DNA of 64,000 nucleotides from Alteromonas aquimaris (GCF_026183695.1 NZ_JAPFRD010000010.1:296072-360071), one strand, 5' to 3'. Positions 49,641-59,053 are shown, counted from the stretch's first letter. Translations and numbers: made by a program. The notes: generated from the letters alone by a model not told the origin.

Positions 49641-49674
49641 AAAAAAGGTGGCACTACAATGTGCCACCTTTTTT
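49641..49674. terminator. Strong bidirectional terminator between etfA and the efflux operon
   Basis: AAAAAAGGTGGCAC (49641-49654) and GTGCCACCTTTTTT (49661-49674) pair perfectly over 14 bp with a 6-nt loop. The A run and T run make it active on both strands. On the minus strand it ends etfBA, whose last stop lies at 49705. Confidence 0.92.
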
Positions 49675-49704
49675 AGTTAAAAGCTGAATTTTACGGAGGA
49701 CTTT

Positions 49705-50631
49705 TTAAAGTTTACTCTCCAATTCAGGCAAAACTTCAAATAGGTCGGCTACCAGCCCGTAATCAGCGACCTGAAAAATAGGCGCCTCTTCATCTTTATT
49801 AATAGCAACAATAACCTTTGAATCTTTCATACCGGCCAAATGCTGTATTGCTCCCGATATGCCCACCGCAATGTAAAGCTGTGGTGCAACTATTTTACCT
49901 GTCTGCCCCACTTGCATATCGTTAGGTACAAAACCCGCATCCACTGCTGCACGCGATGCCCCTATAGCTGCGCCAAGTTTATCTGCAATACCTTCAAGCA
50001 ACTTAAAGTTTTCACCATTCTGCATGCCGCGCCCACCAGATATAACGACCTCTGCAGCTGTTAATTCAGGACGCTCGGATTCAGTTAATTCTTCTTTGAC
50101 GAATGCTGATTTCTCCGCTTCTATTACTTCATCGATACTTTCAATGGGCGCAGAATTATTTGATCCAACCGAATCAAATGCCGATGCTCGCACTGTCAAC
50201 ACTTTTACCGTGTCCTCTGATTGTACCGTCGCGATAGCATTTCCTGCATAAATCGGGCGCACAAAGGTATCAGCAGTTTCTACCTCAATAACATCAGAAA
50301 TTTGTGCTACGTCCAACAAAGCAGCAACCCGAGGCATAAAGTTCTTGCCTGTAGTAGTGGCGGCGGCAAGGATATGGGTGTATCCCTGTGCCAATGAAAC
50401 CATTAGATCTGCAATGTTTTCTGCAAGTTGGTGACCGTAGGCAGCATTATCTGCCAATAACACTTTTTTAACCCCATCTATTTTTGCAGCAGTCTCTGCC
50501 ACCGCGTGGCAATTTTCACCCACCACTAATACGTGAATGTCATCGCCCATTTTCGCAGCAGAACCAACAACTTTAGCAGTCTCAGGCTTAAGATGAATAT
50601 TATCGTGTTCAGCGTAAATTAAAATAGACAT
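49705..50631 (-). CDS. etfA: Electron transfer flavoprotein, alpha subunit
   Basis: ETF carries electrons from acyl-CoA and related dehydrogenases to ETF:quinone oxidoreductase. The 308-aa alpha subunit has the N-terminal AMP-like fold and the C-terminal FAD domain, with [60 protein letters not shown] and [18 protein letters not shown]. The start overlaps the etfB stop by one base. It shares the divergent control region with ETF-QO. Confidence 0.97.
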   Translation of the reverse strand: MSILIYAEHDNIHLKPETAKVVGSAAKMGDDIHVLVVGENCHAVAETAAKIDGVKKVLLADNAAYGHQLAENIADLMVSLAQGYTHILAAATTTGKNFMPRVAALLDVAQISDVIEVETADTFVRPIYAGNAIATVQSEDTVKVLTVRASAFDSVGSNNSAPIESIDEVIEAEKSAFVKEELTESERPELTAAEVVISGGRGMQNGENFKLLEGIADKLGAAIGASRAAVDAGFVPNDMQVGQTGKIVAPQLYIAVGISGAIQHLAGMKDSKVIVAINKDEEAPIFQVADYGLVADLFEVLPELESKL

Positions 50632-51380
50632 CAGATCACCTTCGCTTCGTTTTTGAGTTTATCAACCAGTTCTGCCACATCTGCTACTTTTACCCCACCC
50701 TCACGCTTAGGCGGTGGTGTTACTTTGATAATTTTCACCTTGGATTCCAACGGCACGCCATAGTCAGCAGCAGATTTAACATCCAAAGGCTTACGTTTGG
50801 CTTTCATAATATTAGGTAGTGATGCGTAACGAGGTTCGTTCAAGCGTAAATCGGTAGTGACGACTGCAGGTAGATTGAGCGCGACAGTTTGCAATCCACC
50901 ATCTATTTCACGGGTGACATTGACTTTGTCGCCTTCAATGGTCACTTCAGATGCAAATGTCCCCTGCGGCATGCCGGTTAACGCAGCTAGCATTTGACCG
51001 GTCTGATTATTGTCAGAATCGATACTTTGCTTCCCTAAAATAACCAACTGGGGCTGTTCTTCTTCGACCACTTTCGCAAGCAACTTGGCGACTTGAAGTG
51101 AGTCCAAGTTGCTATCAACCTCAATCTGCAGGCCACGGTCAGCACCTAAAGCTAAAGCGGTTCTAATCTGCTCTTGACAACTTTTGTCACCTATCGAGAC
51201 GACAACCACTTCTGTGGCTACGCCTTTTTCTTTTAAACGTACGGCTTCTTCAACCGCAATTTCACAAAATGGGTTAATCGCCATTTTTGCATTAGTCAGG
51301 TCGACGCCGGATTCATCGGCTTTTACTCTCACCTTGACGTTATAATCGATAGCTCGTTTTACCGGGACGAGTATTTTCAT
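50631..51380 (-). CDS. etfB: Electron transfer flavoprotein, beta subunit
   Basis: The 249-aa beta subunit begins [19 protein letters not shown] and shows the family signature [44 protein letters not shown]. It binds AMP and forms the ETF heterodimer with EtfA. GAGGT lies before the ATG. It is the first gene of etfBA and is divergent from ETF-QO, which lies 285 bases away behind two dyads. Confidence 0.97.
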   Translation of the reverse strand: MKILVPVKRAIDYNVKVRVKADESGVDLTNAKMAINPFCEIAVEEAVRLKEKGVATEVVVVSIGDKSCQEQIRTALALGADRGLQIEVDSNLDSLQVAKLLAKVVEEEQPQLVILGKQSIDSDNNQTGQMLAALTGMPQGTFASEVTIEGDKVNVTREIDGGLQTVALNLPAVVTTDLRLNEPRYASLPNIMKAKRKPLDVKSAADYGVPLESKVKIIKVTPPPKREGGVKVADVAELVDKLKNEAKVI

Positions 51381-51506
51381 GATTTACCTCAATCGTTGAG
51401 TTTTAAGGCATTGCGGATCTTACGTGTTATCCAATTATTTGGTTGGATCTATTTAAAAAAACACGACAAAAACACATTACTTACCTATGCCTTATCTTAT
51501 GTAGGG

Positions 51507-51526
51507 AGTTTACGTTAACGTAAACT
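51507..51526. promoter_or_regulatory. Perfect 20-bp palindrome in the etf control region
   Basis: AGTTTACGTTAACGTAAACT is an exact palindrome without spacer. It resembles the operators reported for MerR-family regulators of acyl-CoA and branched-chain catabolism (LiuR type) in gammaproteobacteria, as I recall them; I could not check. Confidence 0.7.
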
Positions 51527-51545
51527 GGATTGAAATGTACTTACT

Positions 51546-51563
51546 GTTGACGTAAACGTCAAC
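51546..51563. promoter_or_regulatory. 18-bp dyad in the etf control region
   Basis: GTTGACGT and ACGTCAAC flank AA and are exact reverse complements. The core TTGACGT-AA-ACGTCAA is a variant of the 20-bp palindrome 38 bp away, so both probably bind the same dimeric regulator. Confidence 0.7.
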
Positions 51564-51600
51564 CTGCTTTACCTTTCCCACCCAATATAATTACATAAAA

Positions 51601-51632
51601 TTGACAACTGCATTGCTGCTTTCAGCTATAGT
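51601..51632 (+). promoter_or_regulatory. Possible promoter of ETF-QO
   Basis: TTGACA (51601-51606) is followed by TATAGT (51627-51632) with a long 20-bp spacer. GAGGAG (51654-51659) sits 6 bases before the GTG start of the gene. The two dyads lie just upstream. Confidence 0.45.
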
Positions 51633-51665
51633 GCAGATATAAATAACGAAAATGAGGAGCCGGTT

Positions 51666-53312
51666 GTGGAACGAGAATCGATGGAATTTGACGTGGTGAT
51701 TGTTGGTGCAGGCCCAGCAGGACTTTCAACTGCCTGTCGATTGATGCAATTGGCGAAAGAAAATGACCAGGAGCTCATGGTCTGCGTGGTTGAAAAAGGC
51801 TCTGAAGTTGGGGCCCATATCCTTTCAGGTGCAGTATTTGAGCCCCGGGCACTGAACGAACTTTTTCCTGATTGGAAAGAAAAAGGAGCGCCGCTTAATA
51901 CACCGGTTACCAAAGATGAAATTTACCTGCTTTCTAACGAGAATGATGCGAAAAAACTTCCTATTGCTATGACGCCTAAAACCATGCATAACGATGGCAA
52001 TTATATCGTTTCCATGGGTAACGTTTGTCGTTGGCTAGCAGAACAAGCAGAATCTTTAGGCGTTGAAGTGTTTCCCGGTTTCCCAGCCGCACAAATTATT
52101 TACAATGACGACGGAAGTGTGGGCGGCGTTATCACTGGGGACATGGGAGTGGGTGCCAATGGTGAACGCAAAGATAGTTACATGCCAGGGATGGAATTGC
52201 GTGCAAAATACACCGTTTTTGCGGAAGGAAGCCGGGGCCATCTGGGTAAGGAGCTCATAGAGAAATTTGACCTTGATAAGGAAGCCACAGCCCAGCATTA
52301 CGCAATCGGATTTAAAGAAATTTGGGATATTGACCCATCCTTACACCAGCCAGGTTTGGTCGTACATAGCGCCGGGTGGCCATTGGATAGCGCCTCAGGT
52401 GGTAGTTATTTGTATCATGCTGAAGACAACCAGGTCCTGGTAGGCCTAATTGTCGATTTAGATTATAAAAATCCTTATTTAAGCCCCTTTCACGAGTTTC
52501 AGCGATTAAAGCACCACCCTTTGTTTAGTCAGTATCTAAAGGGGGGAAAACGAGTATGCTATGGTGCCAGGGCCATCACCAAAGGAGGGTTGAACTCGCT
52601 ACCTAAAATGACCTTCCCTGGGGGTTTACTTGTGGGTTGTAATGCAGGCACACTGAACTTCGCGAAAATCAAAGGCAATCACACAGCGATGAAATCGGGA
52701 ATGTTGGCCGCCGAAGCTATTTTCGAGTCCTTAAATGAAGCTGATAGCGCTCCTGTTGAAATTACTTCATTTTCGGAGAAATTCAAACAATCTTGGGTGC
52801 ACGAAGAGCTCTATAAATCCCGTAATTTTGGTCCTGCTATTCATAAATTCGGTAATTTCTGGGGTGGAGCATTTAATACCATTGAGCAAAATCTCTTCGG
52901 GGGTAATATGTTTGTCACCCTTAAAGATGACACCAAAGATTTCGCGAAAATGGAAACCGTTGACGCCCACGAAAAAATTTCATATCCGAAGCCAGATGGC
53001 GAGTTGAGTTTTGATAAACTGTCGTCTGTCTTCCTTTCAAACACCAATCACGAAGAAGACCAACCTTGTCACTTGCAGTTAAAAGATGAATCAATTCCGA
53101 TTGAAGTAAATTTACCTAAATTTGACGAGCCAGCACAACGGTACTGTCCGGCCGGTGTTTATGAGGTGGTGGAAGAAGCGGGCCAACCAAAATTTCAAAT
53201 CAATGCGCAAAACTGTATACACTGTAAAACCTGCGATATAAAAGATCCTTCACAAAATATTCGGTGGGTAACACCGGAAGGTACGGGTGGACCAAATTAT
53301 CCAAATATGTAA
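51666..53312 (+). CDS. Electron transfer flavoprotein-ubiquinone oxidoreductase
   Basis: The enzyme takes electrons from ETF into the quinone pool at the membrane. The 548-aa protein has an N-terminal FAD-binding GAGPAGLSTACRL, the membrane/quinone-binding FAEGSRGHLGK and GSYLYHAEDNQVLVGLIVDLDYKNPYLSPFHEF, KGNHTAMKSGMLAAE, and a C-terminal 4Fe-4S ferredoxin segment with CPAGVYEV and CIHCKTCDIKD. I favour the GTG at 51666, because GAGGAG stands 6 bases before it. It is divergent from etfBA and ends at a terminator. Confidence 0.96.
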   Translation: MERESMEFDVVIVGAGPAGLSTACRLMQLAKENDQELMVCVVEKGSEVGAHILSGAVFEPRALNELFPDWKEKGAPLNTPVTKDEIYLLSNENDAKKLPIAMTPKTMHNDGNYIVSMGNVCRWLAEQAESLGVEVFPGFPAAQIIYNDDGSVGGVITGDMGVGANGERKDSYMPGMELRAKYTVFAEGSRGHLGKELIEKFDLDKEATAQHYAIGFKEIWDIDPSLHQPGLVVHSAGWPLDSASGGSYLYHAEDNQVLVGLIVDLDYKNPYLSPFHEFQRLKHHPLFSQYLKGGKRVCYGARAITKGGLNSLPKMTFPGGLLVGCNAGTLNFAKIKGNHTAMKSGMLAAEAIFESLNEADSAPVEITSFSEKFKQSWVHEELYKSRNFGPAIHKFGNFWGGAFNTIEQNLFGGNMFVTLKDDTKDFAKMETVDAHEKISYPKPDGELSFDKLSSVFLSNTNHEEDQPCHLQLKDESIPIEVNLPKFDEPAQRYCPAGVYEVVEEAGQPKFQINAQNCIHCKTCDIKDPSQNIRWVTPEGTGGPNYPNM

Positions 53313-53326
53313 AGTTAATTAATTTT

Positions 53327-53355
53327 AAAAAGCGGATAATATCCGCTTTTTTTTT
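53327..53355 (+). terminator. Terminator after ETF-QO
   Basis: AAAAAGCGGAT and ATCCGCTTTTT pair around a 3-nt loop (53327-53351), with a run of nine T in total. It lies 15 bases past the stop codon. Confidence 0.9.
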
Positions 53356-53411
53356 AGGTCAATTTTACATAATATAAATTTGGACTGGTGTTCAAATTTT
53401 AAGGCTTTTAA

Positions 53412-53813
53412 ATGAATGATTTTTTAAATGTACTGACCCATGGAAGACGTTTACAGGGAGCCGTTAAAGATTTAACCATCGCTGAATTAGAAGACGTTCA
53501 GCAAAAATTGAATGCAATATTACAAAAGAAAAAGGCTAAAGAAGAGAAACTTCAACAAGAAGAAAAAGAACGACTTGCCAGCGCTGAAAAAATACATTCT
53601 CAGATGAAAGCAATGGGTGTGAACTTTGAAGATTTGCAGAAGCTAAATGCGGTTAAGGGTACCACGGGTAAACCTAAAAAGAAACGGCCTGTCAAATACC
53701 AAATTAAAGACAACCAAGGTGAACTTCACTCTTGGACTGGCATAGGCCGGATGCCTAAAGTCTTTAAAGAAGCTTTAGAAAAAGGTAAAAAATTAGAAAA
53801 CTTTTCTATTTAA
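53412..53813 (+). CDS. H-NS family nucleoid protein
   Basis: The 133-aa protein has the H-NS architecture: an N-terminal coiled-coil oligomerisation region (about 20-70; LTIAELEDVQQKLNAILQKKKAKEEKLQ), a linker rich in Lys and Gly, and the C-terminal DNA-binding domain YQIKDNQGELHSWTGIGRMPKVFKEALEKG. The WTGIGR-type loop is the AT-rich minor-groove binding motif. It probably silences AT-rich DNA. It is transcribed alone, between ETF-QO and ybfF. Confidence 0.93.
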   Translation: MNDFLNVLTHGRRLQGAVKDLTIAELEDVQQKLNAILQKKKAKEEKLQQEEKERLASAEKIHSQMKAMGVNFEDLQKLNAVKGTTGKPKKKRPVKYQIKDNQGELHSWTGIGRMPKVFKEALEKGKKLENFSI

Positions 53814-53879
53814 ATCCCTTTTGCCGATATTTTCTGCTCTACCGTTTCCATAACCAAAAACGGATTCTAATAACCATGT

Positions 53880-53910
53880 ATTAGGCAGGTGGCTCAGCCA
53901 CCTGCCTAAT
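53880..53910. terminator. Perfect 15-bp hairpin between the H-NS-like gene and ybfF
   Basis: ATTAGGCAGGTGGCT (53880-53894) and its exact reverse complement (53896-53910) are separated by one base. The stem is followed by ATTTATTCTT on the plus strand. It lies 67 bases after the H-NS stop and 27 before the ybfF start. Confidence 0.75.
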
Positions 53911-53936
53911 ATTTATTCTTGCGAAAATATATTGAT

Positions 53937-54722
53937 ATGTTAGAAACATTACATGCTGAAAAGCATCAAATTGATAAAAATGCCCCCTGGTTAATTCTTC
54001 TTCATGGATTATTTGGAAGTCTGGATAATCTTGCCGTGGTAAAACGCCACTTTGCATCATCCTATAATATCTTGAATATCGATTTACCTGATCACGGCGG
54101 TTCACTCAAGCTTGATCATTTTTCTTTTAAGCTGTGGGTTGATTTATTGGCTTCAACCTTAACAGCCCATCAGATAGAAACCTGCTATGTTCTCGGTCAT
54201 TCACTGGGGGGGAAACTGGCAATGCAATTGGCGTTAGCAATGCCGGATAGGGTTAAAGGCTTAATTGTTGCTGATATAGCGCCAGTGCGGTATCCCCCTC
54301 GTCACCGTCAGGTTTTTCAAGGTCTGAACAATGTTGAGTTAACGCAAATCACTACGCGCAAGGCGGCCGAAAAGCAGTTAGCCGTTTACATTCCTGAGGT
54401 CGGTGTCAGACAATTTTTGCTCAAAAGTCTGGTTCAAGATGATGATAAAAGGTGGCAATGGCGCTTTAACCTGCAAAATCTAATAGCCCATTATGATGAT
54501 ATTTGCGATTGGCCCGCCAGTCAGCAGTCTTACCTCGGGCCCACCCTTTTTATAAAAGGTGCATTGTCAGATTATTTAACTCTCAAACATCAGACACAGG
54601 TACTTCAATACTTTCCCAACTCGAGTGCAAAAGTATTGCAGGGGGCCGGGCATTGGCTACATGCCGAAAAACCACAGGCATTCAATCGAAGTGTTGAACA
54701 CTTTTTAGAACAGCAGGTTTGA
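53937..54722 (+). CDS. ybfF: Alpha/beta-hydrolase, YbfF-like esterase
   Basis: The product of about 261 aa has an alpha/beta-hydrolase fold with WLILLHGLFGSLDN (oxyanion loop), the nucleophile elbow GHSLGGKLAMQLAL, IVADIAPVRYPPRH, and the catalytic His in GAGHWLHAEKP. YbfF is an esterase with unclear natural substrate. The ATG at 53937 (MLETLHAEK) is preferred over the upstream TTG frame start at 53919. In E. coli ybfF is near fldA and seqA; here it is followed by a DUF2788 gene and fldA. Confidence 0.9.
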   Translation: MLETLHAEKHQIDKNAPWLILLHGLFGSLDNLAVVKRHFASSYNILNIDLPDHGGSLKLDHFSFKLWVDLLASTLTAHQIETCYVLGHSLGGKLAMQLALAMPDRVKGLIVADIAPVRYPPRHRQVFQGLNNVELTQITTRKAAEKQLAVYIPEVGVRQFLLKSLVQDDDKRWQWRFNLQNLIAHYDDICDWPASQQSYLGPTLFIKGALSDYLTLKHQTQVLQYFPNSSAKVLQGAGHWLHAEKPQAFNRSVEHFLEQQV

Positions 54723-54874
54723 TTTAAAACTTTTTCACCTATTCCAAACCACTTTTTGTAGTTACGTAATGCGAATGATTTTCTGTTGCCAAATATCAGC
54801 TATACACTACGCGACATACATAGTTTGTGCTATAGTTGCCGCCCTATCGAATTGAGCAAAACATATTAAACTGT

Positions 54875-55093
54875 ATGATTGCCGAAAATTACGAAACAAT
54901 TGAAACCGTTGTATTGTATGTAACCCTATTCGGGCTATTTGCGCTGATGAGCTATGCAGTTCACGACGTGTTAAAGAAGAACGATGTTCCGTTAATCGGC
55001 CGCATTGTTGCTTACGGCGTGCTAGGTTTGGGCGCATTGGGTTTTGTGGCAAAAGGTGTTATTGAGTTATTCTGGCTCAGTACTGGGGTATAA
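54875..55093 (+). CDS. DUF2788 family small membrane protein
   Basis: The 72-aa product from ATG 54875 has two membrane helices (IETVVLYVTLFGLFALMSYAVHDVL and IVAYGVLGLGALGFVAKGVIELFW). The pattern HDVLKKNDVPLIGR matches DUF2788. Function is unknown. It lies 24 bases before fldA and is probably co-transcribed. The ORF is open 13 codons further upstream without a good start. Confidence 0.85.
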   Translation: MIAENYETIETVVLYVTLFGLFALMSYAVHDVLKKNDVPLIGRIVAYGVLGLGALGFVAKGVIELFWLSTGV

Positions 55094-55117
55094 TTTTTAG
55101 TTTTTAAGAGGTTAAAT

Positions 55118-55642
55118 ATGGCAAGCGTTGGCCTATTTTTTGGCAGCGATACGGGAAATACCGAACACGTTGCTAAGATGATTCAGAAAGAATTAGGTAA
55201 ACAGCTAATAGATGTGCGAGATATTGCAAAGAGTACGAAAGAAGATATCGCAAATTTTGACCTATTAATTTTTGGCATACCAACTTGGTACTATGGTGAA
55301 GCGCAGTGTGATTGGGATGACTTTTTCCCTGAATTGGAAGAGATTGATTTTACCGATAAATTAGTAGCTATCTTTGGTTGTGGTGATCAAGAAGATTACG
55401 CTGAATATTTCTTAGATGCGATGGGGATGATAAGAGACATTGTCGAGCCCAAAGGCGCAATATTAGTAGGTGCCTGGCCTACAGAAGGTTATGATTTTGA
55501 AGCTTCTAAAGGCTTACAGGATGACAACCATTTTGTTGGTTTAGGGATTGATGAAGACCGTCAGCCAGAGTTAACCGATCAGCGTGTTAAGACATGGTGT
55601 AAACAATTGCACGAAGAACTCTGTTTAGCAGAATTAGCCTAA
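55118..55642 (+). CDS. fldA: Flavodoxin
   Basis: FldA is an FMN electron carrier. The 174-aa protein begins with the phosphate-binding loop GLFFGSDTGNTEHVAKMI; the flavin-stacking loops PTWYYGEAQCDWDDF and FGCGDQEDYAEYFLDAMG are also clear. The length is that of long-chain flavodoxins. In many gammaproteobacteria fldA lies next to fur and is iron-controlled. Here a chemoreceptor gene and a repeat array separate them. Confidence 0.96.
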   Translation: MASVGLFFGSDTGNTEHVAKMIQKELGKQLIDVRDIAKSTKEDIANFDLLIFGIPTWYYGEAQCDWDDFFPELEEIDFTDKLVAIFGCGDQEDYAEYFLDAMGMIRDIVEPKGAILVGAWPTEGYDFEASKGLQDDNHFVGLGIDEDRQPELTDQRVKTWCKQLHEELCLAELA

Positions 55643-55800
55643 CCTGGGGAAGGCTCCACTTCATTTCTTATGAAAGAGCCTTACCAGAGTCCCTTCTATT
55701 GAGTTAACGCTACCATCACAAAGAACTAGCATAAGCCGCCTTCGCTCATCTGAGCGCAATTTAATTCAACTAGAATTCCCAAACGCAAATCAGCTCGTCC

Positions 55801-55818
55801 TTCCCGCCCAGGCGGGAA
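55801..55818. repeat. REP-like palindrome
   Basis: TTCCCGCC and GGCGGGAA flank CA, a perfect 8-bp inverted repeat. Such GC-rich palindromes, often in many genomic copies, are frequent in gammaproteobacterial intergenic DNA. Confidence 0.6.
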
Positions 55819-55881
55819 CCTCTTAAACGGAAGTTATAGACCCAAAAAGCACTTTTTAATTACCGAGGAGTAACAACCAGA

Positions 55882-56020
55882 TCCTCCGCCTGCGCGGAGG
55901 AAGACGGAATATAATACCTGCGCGGAGGAAGACGGAATATAACACCTGCGCGGAGGAAGGAATATAATACCTGCGCGGAGGAATACGGGATCCAACGCCT
56001 GGGCGGGGGAAGACGCTGGC
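55882..56020. repeat. Tandem array of a REP-like unit (about 5 copies)
   Basis: The array opens with the perfect palindrome TCCTCCGC-CTGC-GCGGAGGA (55882-55901). The unit CCTGCGCGGAGGAAGACGGA followed by ATATAATA repeats at 55889-55916 and 55917-55944 (28 bases each), 55945-55969 (25 bases, three lost), 55970-55997 (28, diverged) and from 55998 (diverged, partial). Units 1 and 2 differ at one base. No other copy lies elsewhere in this window. Confidence 0.8.
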
Positions 56021-56123
56021 TTTATGCAGATATATCAGAGAAGGTCGCTAAAAGGACGTGCTGTAATAACTAAATTCACTCGCGGTTAGTGCGTGTATAT
56101 AGTTTACTACGACTCGCTAATGT

Positions 56124-58130
56124 CTACAGTGTAAACCTTTCCACGGCGCGTTTGAGAGATTCGACCTGAGCGTCTAATCGCATGACGGATTCGTTTGATA
56201 AACGGGTACTTTCTGCGCTTGAATCGGCCAGGCTGACAATCGTATTCAGACTATCCGCCACATCGGCCAGTAACTTATCCTGCATACGCGTATCGTCAAC
56301 GATATGGTGATTTATTTGACTGAGTGCTTCGATAATTTTGCGGATGTCGTCTACTTGCTCACTTACCTGGCTGGTAATGGTGACTCCATCCTTAGCTTGT
56401 TCACGTCCAAGGTTGATGGCTTTTACTGCTTGTGCGGCATCTTGTTGTACATTTCCTATCATCGATTCAATTTCTTCAGTTGAATCATGTGTTCTTGTGG
56501 CTAAGGTGCGTACTTCATCTGCCACCACCGCAAACCCTCTACCTTGTTCCCCTGCTCGTGCCGCTTCGATAGCAGCATTCAGGGCCAGTAAGTTAGTCTG
56601 TTCTGCAATGGTTTTGATCACATCTAAAATACTGCCGATATTGCGGCTGTTCTGATCCAAGCGATGGATGATAGTAGCAGACTCTTCGGCCTGAGAAGCC
56701 TGACTTTCAACCTGCCTACGGTTTTCCTGAACCAACTGAAAAATATGATCGCTTTGTTTTGATACCGAATTCAGCTTTTCCATCGCAAGATTAATTTGTT
56801 CTAGATTACTTCTGCTGGTGCTTTGCACATTTTCTGTATTCCTGGAGGTGAGTTGCACCTGTTCACGTTGCTGGTCAACATCCTGTAAACTTCGCTCTCC
56901 CATAGAAACACTTTCTTTGGTAACGGCAATAAGCTGCTTTTCCTGTTTTAGAATATTACCAATAAGCTCACGCAGATTATCCGTTAAACTGTTTACTTTG
57001 CGTGCTAAATCGGAAAATTCGTCATTACCTTCGTCCCGCAACTTTTTAGATAGATCACCTTTACTCAACATGGTTAAACCACGATTTATTCTTGCAAGAG
57101 GTCTGGCTATACTGCGGGTTGAGATAACCGCCAGAATTGCTGCGGCAATGAGTCCAAAGACTGAAACAATGACATTTCTGACAAGGTTGTTTTGTACTGT
57201 TTCCAAGATGTCGTTCTGTCCATCAAGGCTCGATTGACGGACGTTTTCAAACAAGGTATTGATATTTTCAAGGGCCACATTCAGGGCTTCAGAAGCTAAT
57301 TCGCGATGGCGATTACTTGCTGCTATTTGCTCCAGCTTTTGCAATTGCAATGACACTAGACTGTTCTCTCCCTGCAGCCCATCCAGTAGCTGCTCATACT
57401 GTTCATTGAACATAGCCACAGTTCCACCATCATCCACATCTTGAGCTAATCTATTTAAATAATCCTTATCTACTTGCAAATTACTTAGTTGGTACTTTAA
57501 ATCTTCCACAATGTTTTGCGTAACTTGTTCGTCATTTGTCGTACCTAGCTCGCTGATAGCGGTATTCATCGTGAGCAGCTTATTGTCAATGGTTGTTCCA
57601 GCACCAATTAATGTATTTACCGTTGGGTCATCGCTATCCAGATAAGACAAGTCAAGCATCAGCGCACTCCCCTCGTCAGCAACACGCAACACTTCTTCTA
57701 ACTTTGTCGCTAATTGCGCCTCTAACGTGAGCCGTTGTCCAATTGCTTCATACATCGCAACGCTTTCTTTTAAATACTTATCACTGGACGCGACCGCTGA
57801 TTTTAGCGTATCGCTGGATTCGATAAGAGAGACAAGTTGGTTACGTTGTTGAACAAAGGTTTCAGCTTTGGTTTCAAACTCATTGCGGTTACCAAGCAGT
57901 CCTTCTGCCGTTGATTCGTGATACCCGTTTGCGGTGATTCGAGCAAGATTAAGTATGTCGGTTTTAACTTCAACCATTTGCGCCTGCACGGGCATTTTTT
58001 CTTCTACCACCACCACAGCTGACTGACGAATATCGTTCAAGCCAAAGTACGATAAAATACTGGTTAATAATAATAAGCAACCGAAAAGCGCAAATCCCAA
58101 GGTGATTTTTTTAACGACAGTTAACTGCAT
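56124..58130 (-). CDS. Methyl-accepting chemotaxis protein
   Basis: The product of about 668 aa has an N-terminal membrane helix (about 10-30; [21 protein letters not shown]), a long helical periplasmic sensor (about 30-315), a second helix ([19 protein letters not shown]), a HAMP domain (about 340-395) and a long coiled-coil signalling domain. The hairpin tip [37 protein letters not shown] is present. The ligand is unknown. I chose ATG 58130 ([12 protein letters not shown]). The gene lies between fldA and fur on the opposite strand. Confidence 0.92.
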   Translation of the reverse strand: MQLTVVKKITLGFALFGCLLLLTSILSYFGLNDIRQSAVVVVEEKMPVQAQMVEVKTDILNLARITANGYHESTAEGLLGNRNEFETKAETFVQQRNQLVSLIESSDTLKSAVASSDKYLKESVAMYEAIGQRLTLEAQLATKLEEVLRVADEGSALMLDLSYLDSDDPTVNTLIGAGTTIDNKLLTMNTAISELGTTNDEQVTQNIVEDLKYQLSNLQVDKDYLNRLAQDVDDGGTVAMFNEQYEQLLDGLQGENSLVSLQLQKLEQIAASNRHRELASEALNVALENINTLFENVRQSSLDGQNDILETVQNNLVRNVIVSVFGLIAAAILAVISTRSIARPLARINRGLTMLSKGDLSKKLRDEGNDEFSDLARKVNSLTDNLRELIGNILKQEKQLIAVTKESVSMGERSLQDVDQQREQVQLTSRNTENVQSTSRSNLEQINLAMEKLNSVSKQSDHIFQLVQENRRQVESQASQAEESATIIHRLDQNSRNIGSILDVIKTIAEQTNLLALNAAIEAARAGEQGRGFAVVADEVRTLATRTHDSTEEIESMIGNVQQDAAQAVKAINLGREQAKDGVTITSQVSEQVDDIRKIIEALSQINHHIVDDTRMQDKLLADVADSLNTIVSLADSSAESTRLSNESVMRLDAQVESLKRAVERFTL

Positions 58131-58142
58131 GCAATGTCTCAC

Positions 58143-58581
58143 TCATGTTGTTTCCTATTTCCACTTTTTATTATGAGTTGTCGGGTGGAAACGAATTTAC
58201 TTTTCTTTACGTTACCCGACTAATTAAAGCAGACGGCTGCTAGTAAATAAGTCACGTAAACGGATAAAGTTAATACAAGTATACGCGCACGAATTTATTC
58301 GCCATATTAGGCCTGAATTAGTTTTCTGGTTGTGCACGATTGGATATTAAAATACCCAAAACTTATACCACAAAAAATACAGCTTTATTAAAGTTATCGT
58401 AACTTTTTTATAAATCTTAAGAAACATTCGGCGATTTAATCATCTTTTTCACACCGCTTACTCGCCATCAACGAGCGTGCTAATTTTGAGCAGTTGTCAT
58501 TTTCTGGGCGGCTTTTACTTCCAAATCTGACCAAGTTACCTATAATAGAAGCTATCTTTAAGCAGCCAGCTATTACAATCT
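58143..58581. other. Upstream region shared by the MCP gene and fur
   Basis: About 440 bases between divergent genes, AT-rich, without an evident coding frame. It holds an inverted repeat (GTCGGGT 58180-58186, ACCCGAC 58214-58220) in the chemoreceptor leader and a likely fur promoter near 58518-58546. I see no clear Fur box. Confidence 0.6.
58518..58546 (+). promoter_or_regulatory. Possible fur promoter
   Basis: A consensus -10, TATAAT, lies at 58541-58546, 36 bases before the fur ATG. The -35 at 17-bp spacing (CTTCCA, 58518-58523) is weak. Confidence 0.5.
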
Positions 58582-59007
58582 ATGGATCAAAATAAAGAAT
58601 TAAAAAAAGCGGGACTAAAAGTTACCCTTCCAAGATTGAAAATTTTGCAAATTCTCCAAGAACCGGAAAACCAACACATTAGCGCTGAAGATGTGTATAA
58701 AATTTTGATCGAACACGGGGAAGAAATTGGGCTGGCAACGGTATACCGCGTGCTAAACCAATTTGATGATGCAGGAATCCTCAATCGTCACCACTTTGAA
58801 GGCGGTAAATCAGTCTTTGAGATTAGCCATAAAGCACATCATGATCATCTTGTCTGTTTAAAGTGTGGCAAAGTTATAGAATTTGAAGACGACATCATCG
58901 AGCAACGCCAAGTAGAAGTGGCCAAGAGAAATAATATGACTCTCACTCACCATAGTCTTTATTTATATGGTGAATGCAATCTCGGCAATTGTGAAGAGCA
59001 AGATTAG
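58582..59007 (+). CDS. fur: Ferric uptake regulator Fur
   Basis: Fur is the iron-dependent repressor. The 141-aa protein has the N-terminal winged helix (LKVTLPRLKILQILQEPENQHISAEDVYKIL and ATVYRVLNQFDDAGI) and the C-terminal metal/dimer domain with HKAHHDHLVCLKCGKVIEF and the second cysteine pair CNLGNC. Both structural zinc CxxC-type pairs are intact. It is monocistronic and ends at a strong terminator. Confidence 0.98.
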   Translation: MDQNKELKKAGLKVTLPRLKILQILQEPENQHISAEDVYKILIEHGEEIGLATVYRVLNQFDDAGILNRHHFEGGKSVFEISHKAHHDHLVCLKCGKVIEFEDDIIEQRQVEVAKRNNMTLTHHSLYLYGECNLGNCEEQD

Positions 59008-59023
59008 TCAGTTTCTTTCTAAT

Positions 59024-59053
59024 AAAAAGCCTGCTCATGAGCAGGCTTTTTTT
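59024..59053. terminator. Terminator between fur and dat
   Basis: AAAAAGCCTGCTCA and TGAGCAGGCTTTTT (59024-59051) form a 14-bp palindromic stem with a T run after it. It works for fur and, through the A run, for the convergent dat. Confidence 0.92.

Larger units (their letters stand above)
55643..56123. other. Intergenic region with REP-like palindromes between fldA and the MCP gene
   Basis: About 480 bases between two convergent genes, without a coding frame. It holds a hairpin after fldA (AAGGCTC/GAGCCTT, 55650-55682), a palindrome of the type TTCCCGCC-CA-GGCGGGAA (55801-55818) and the tandem array 55889-56020. These are typical REP-like intergenic elements. Confidence 0.75.

Noticed and set aside
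55882..56020. CRISPR array
   Set aside because: Units of 25-28 bases are directly adjacent with no unique spacers, and no cas genes are near; it is a tandem repeat.
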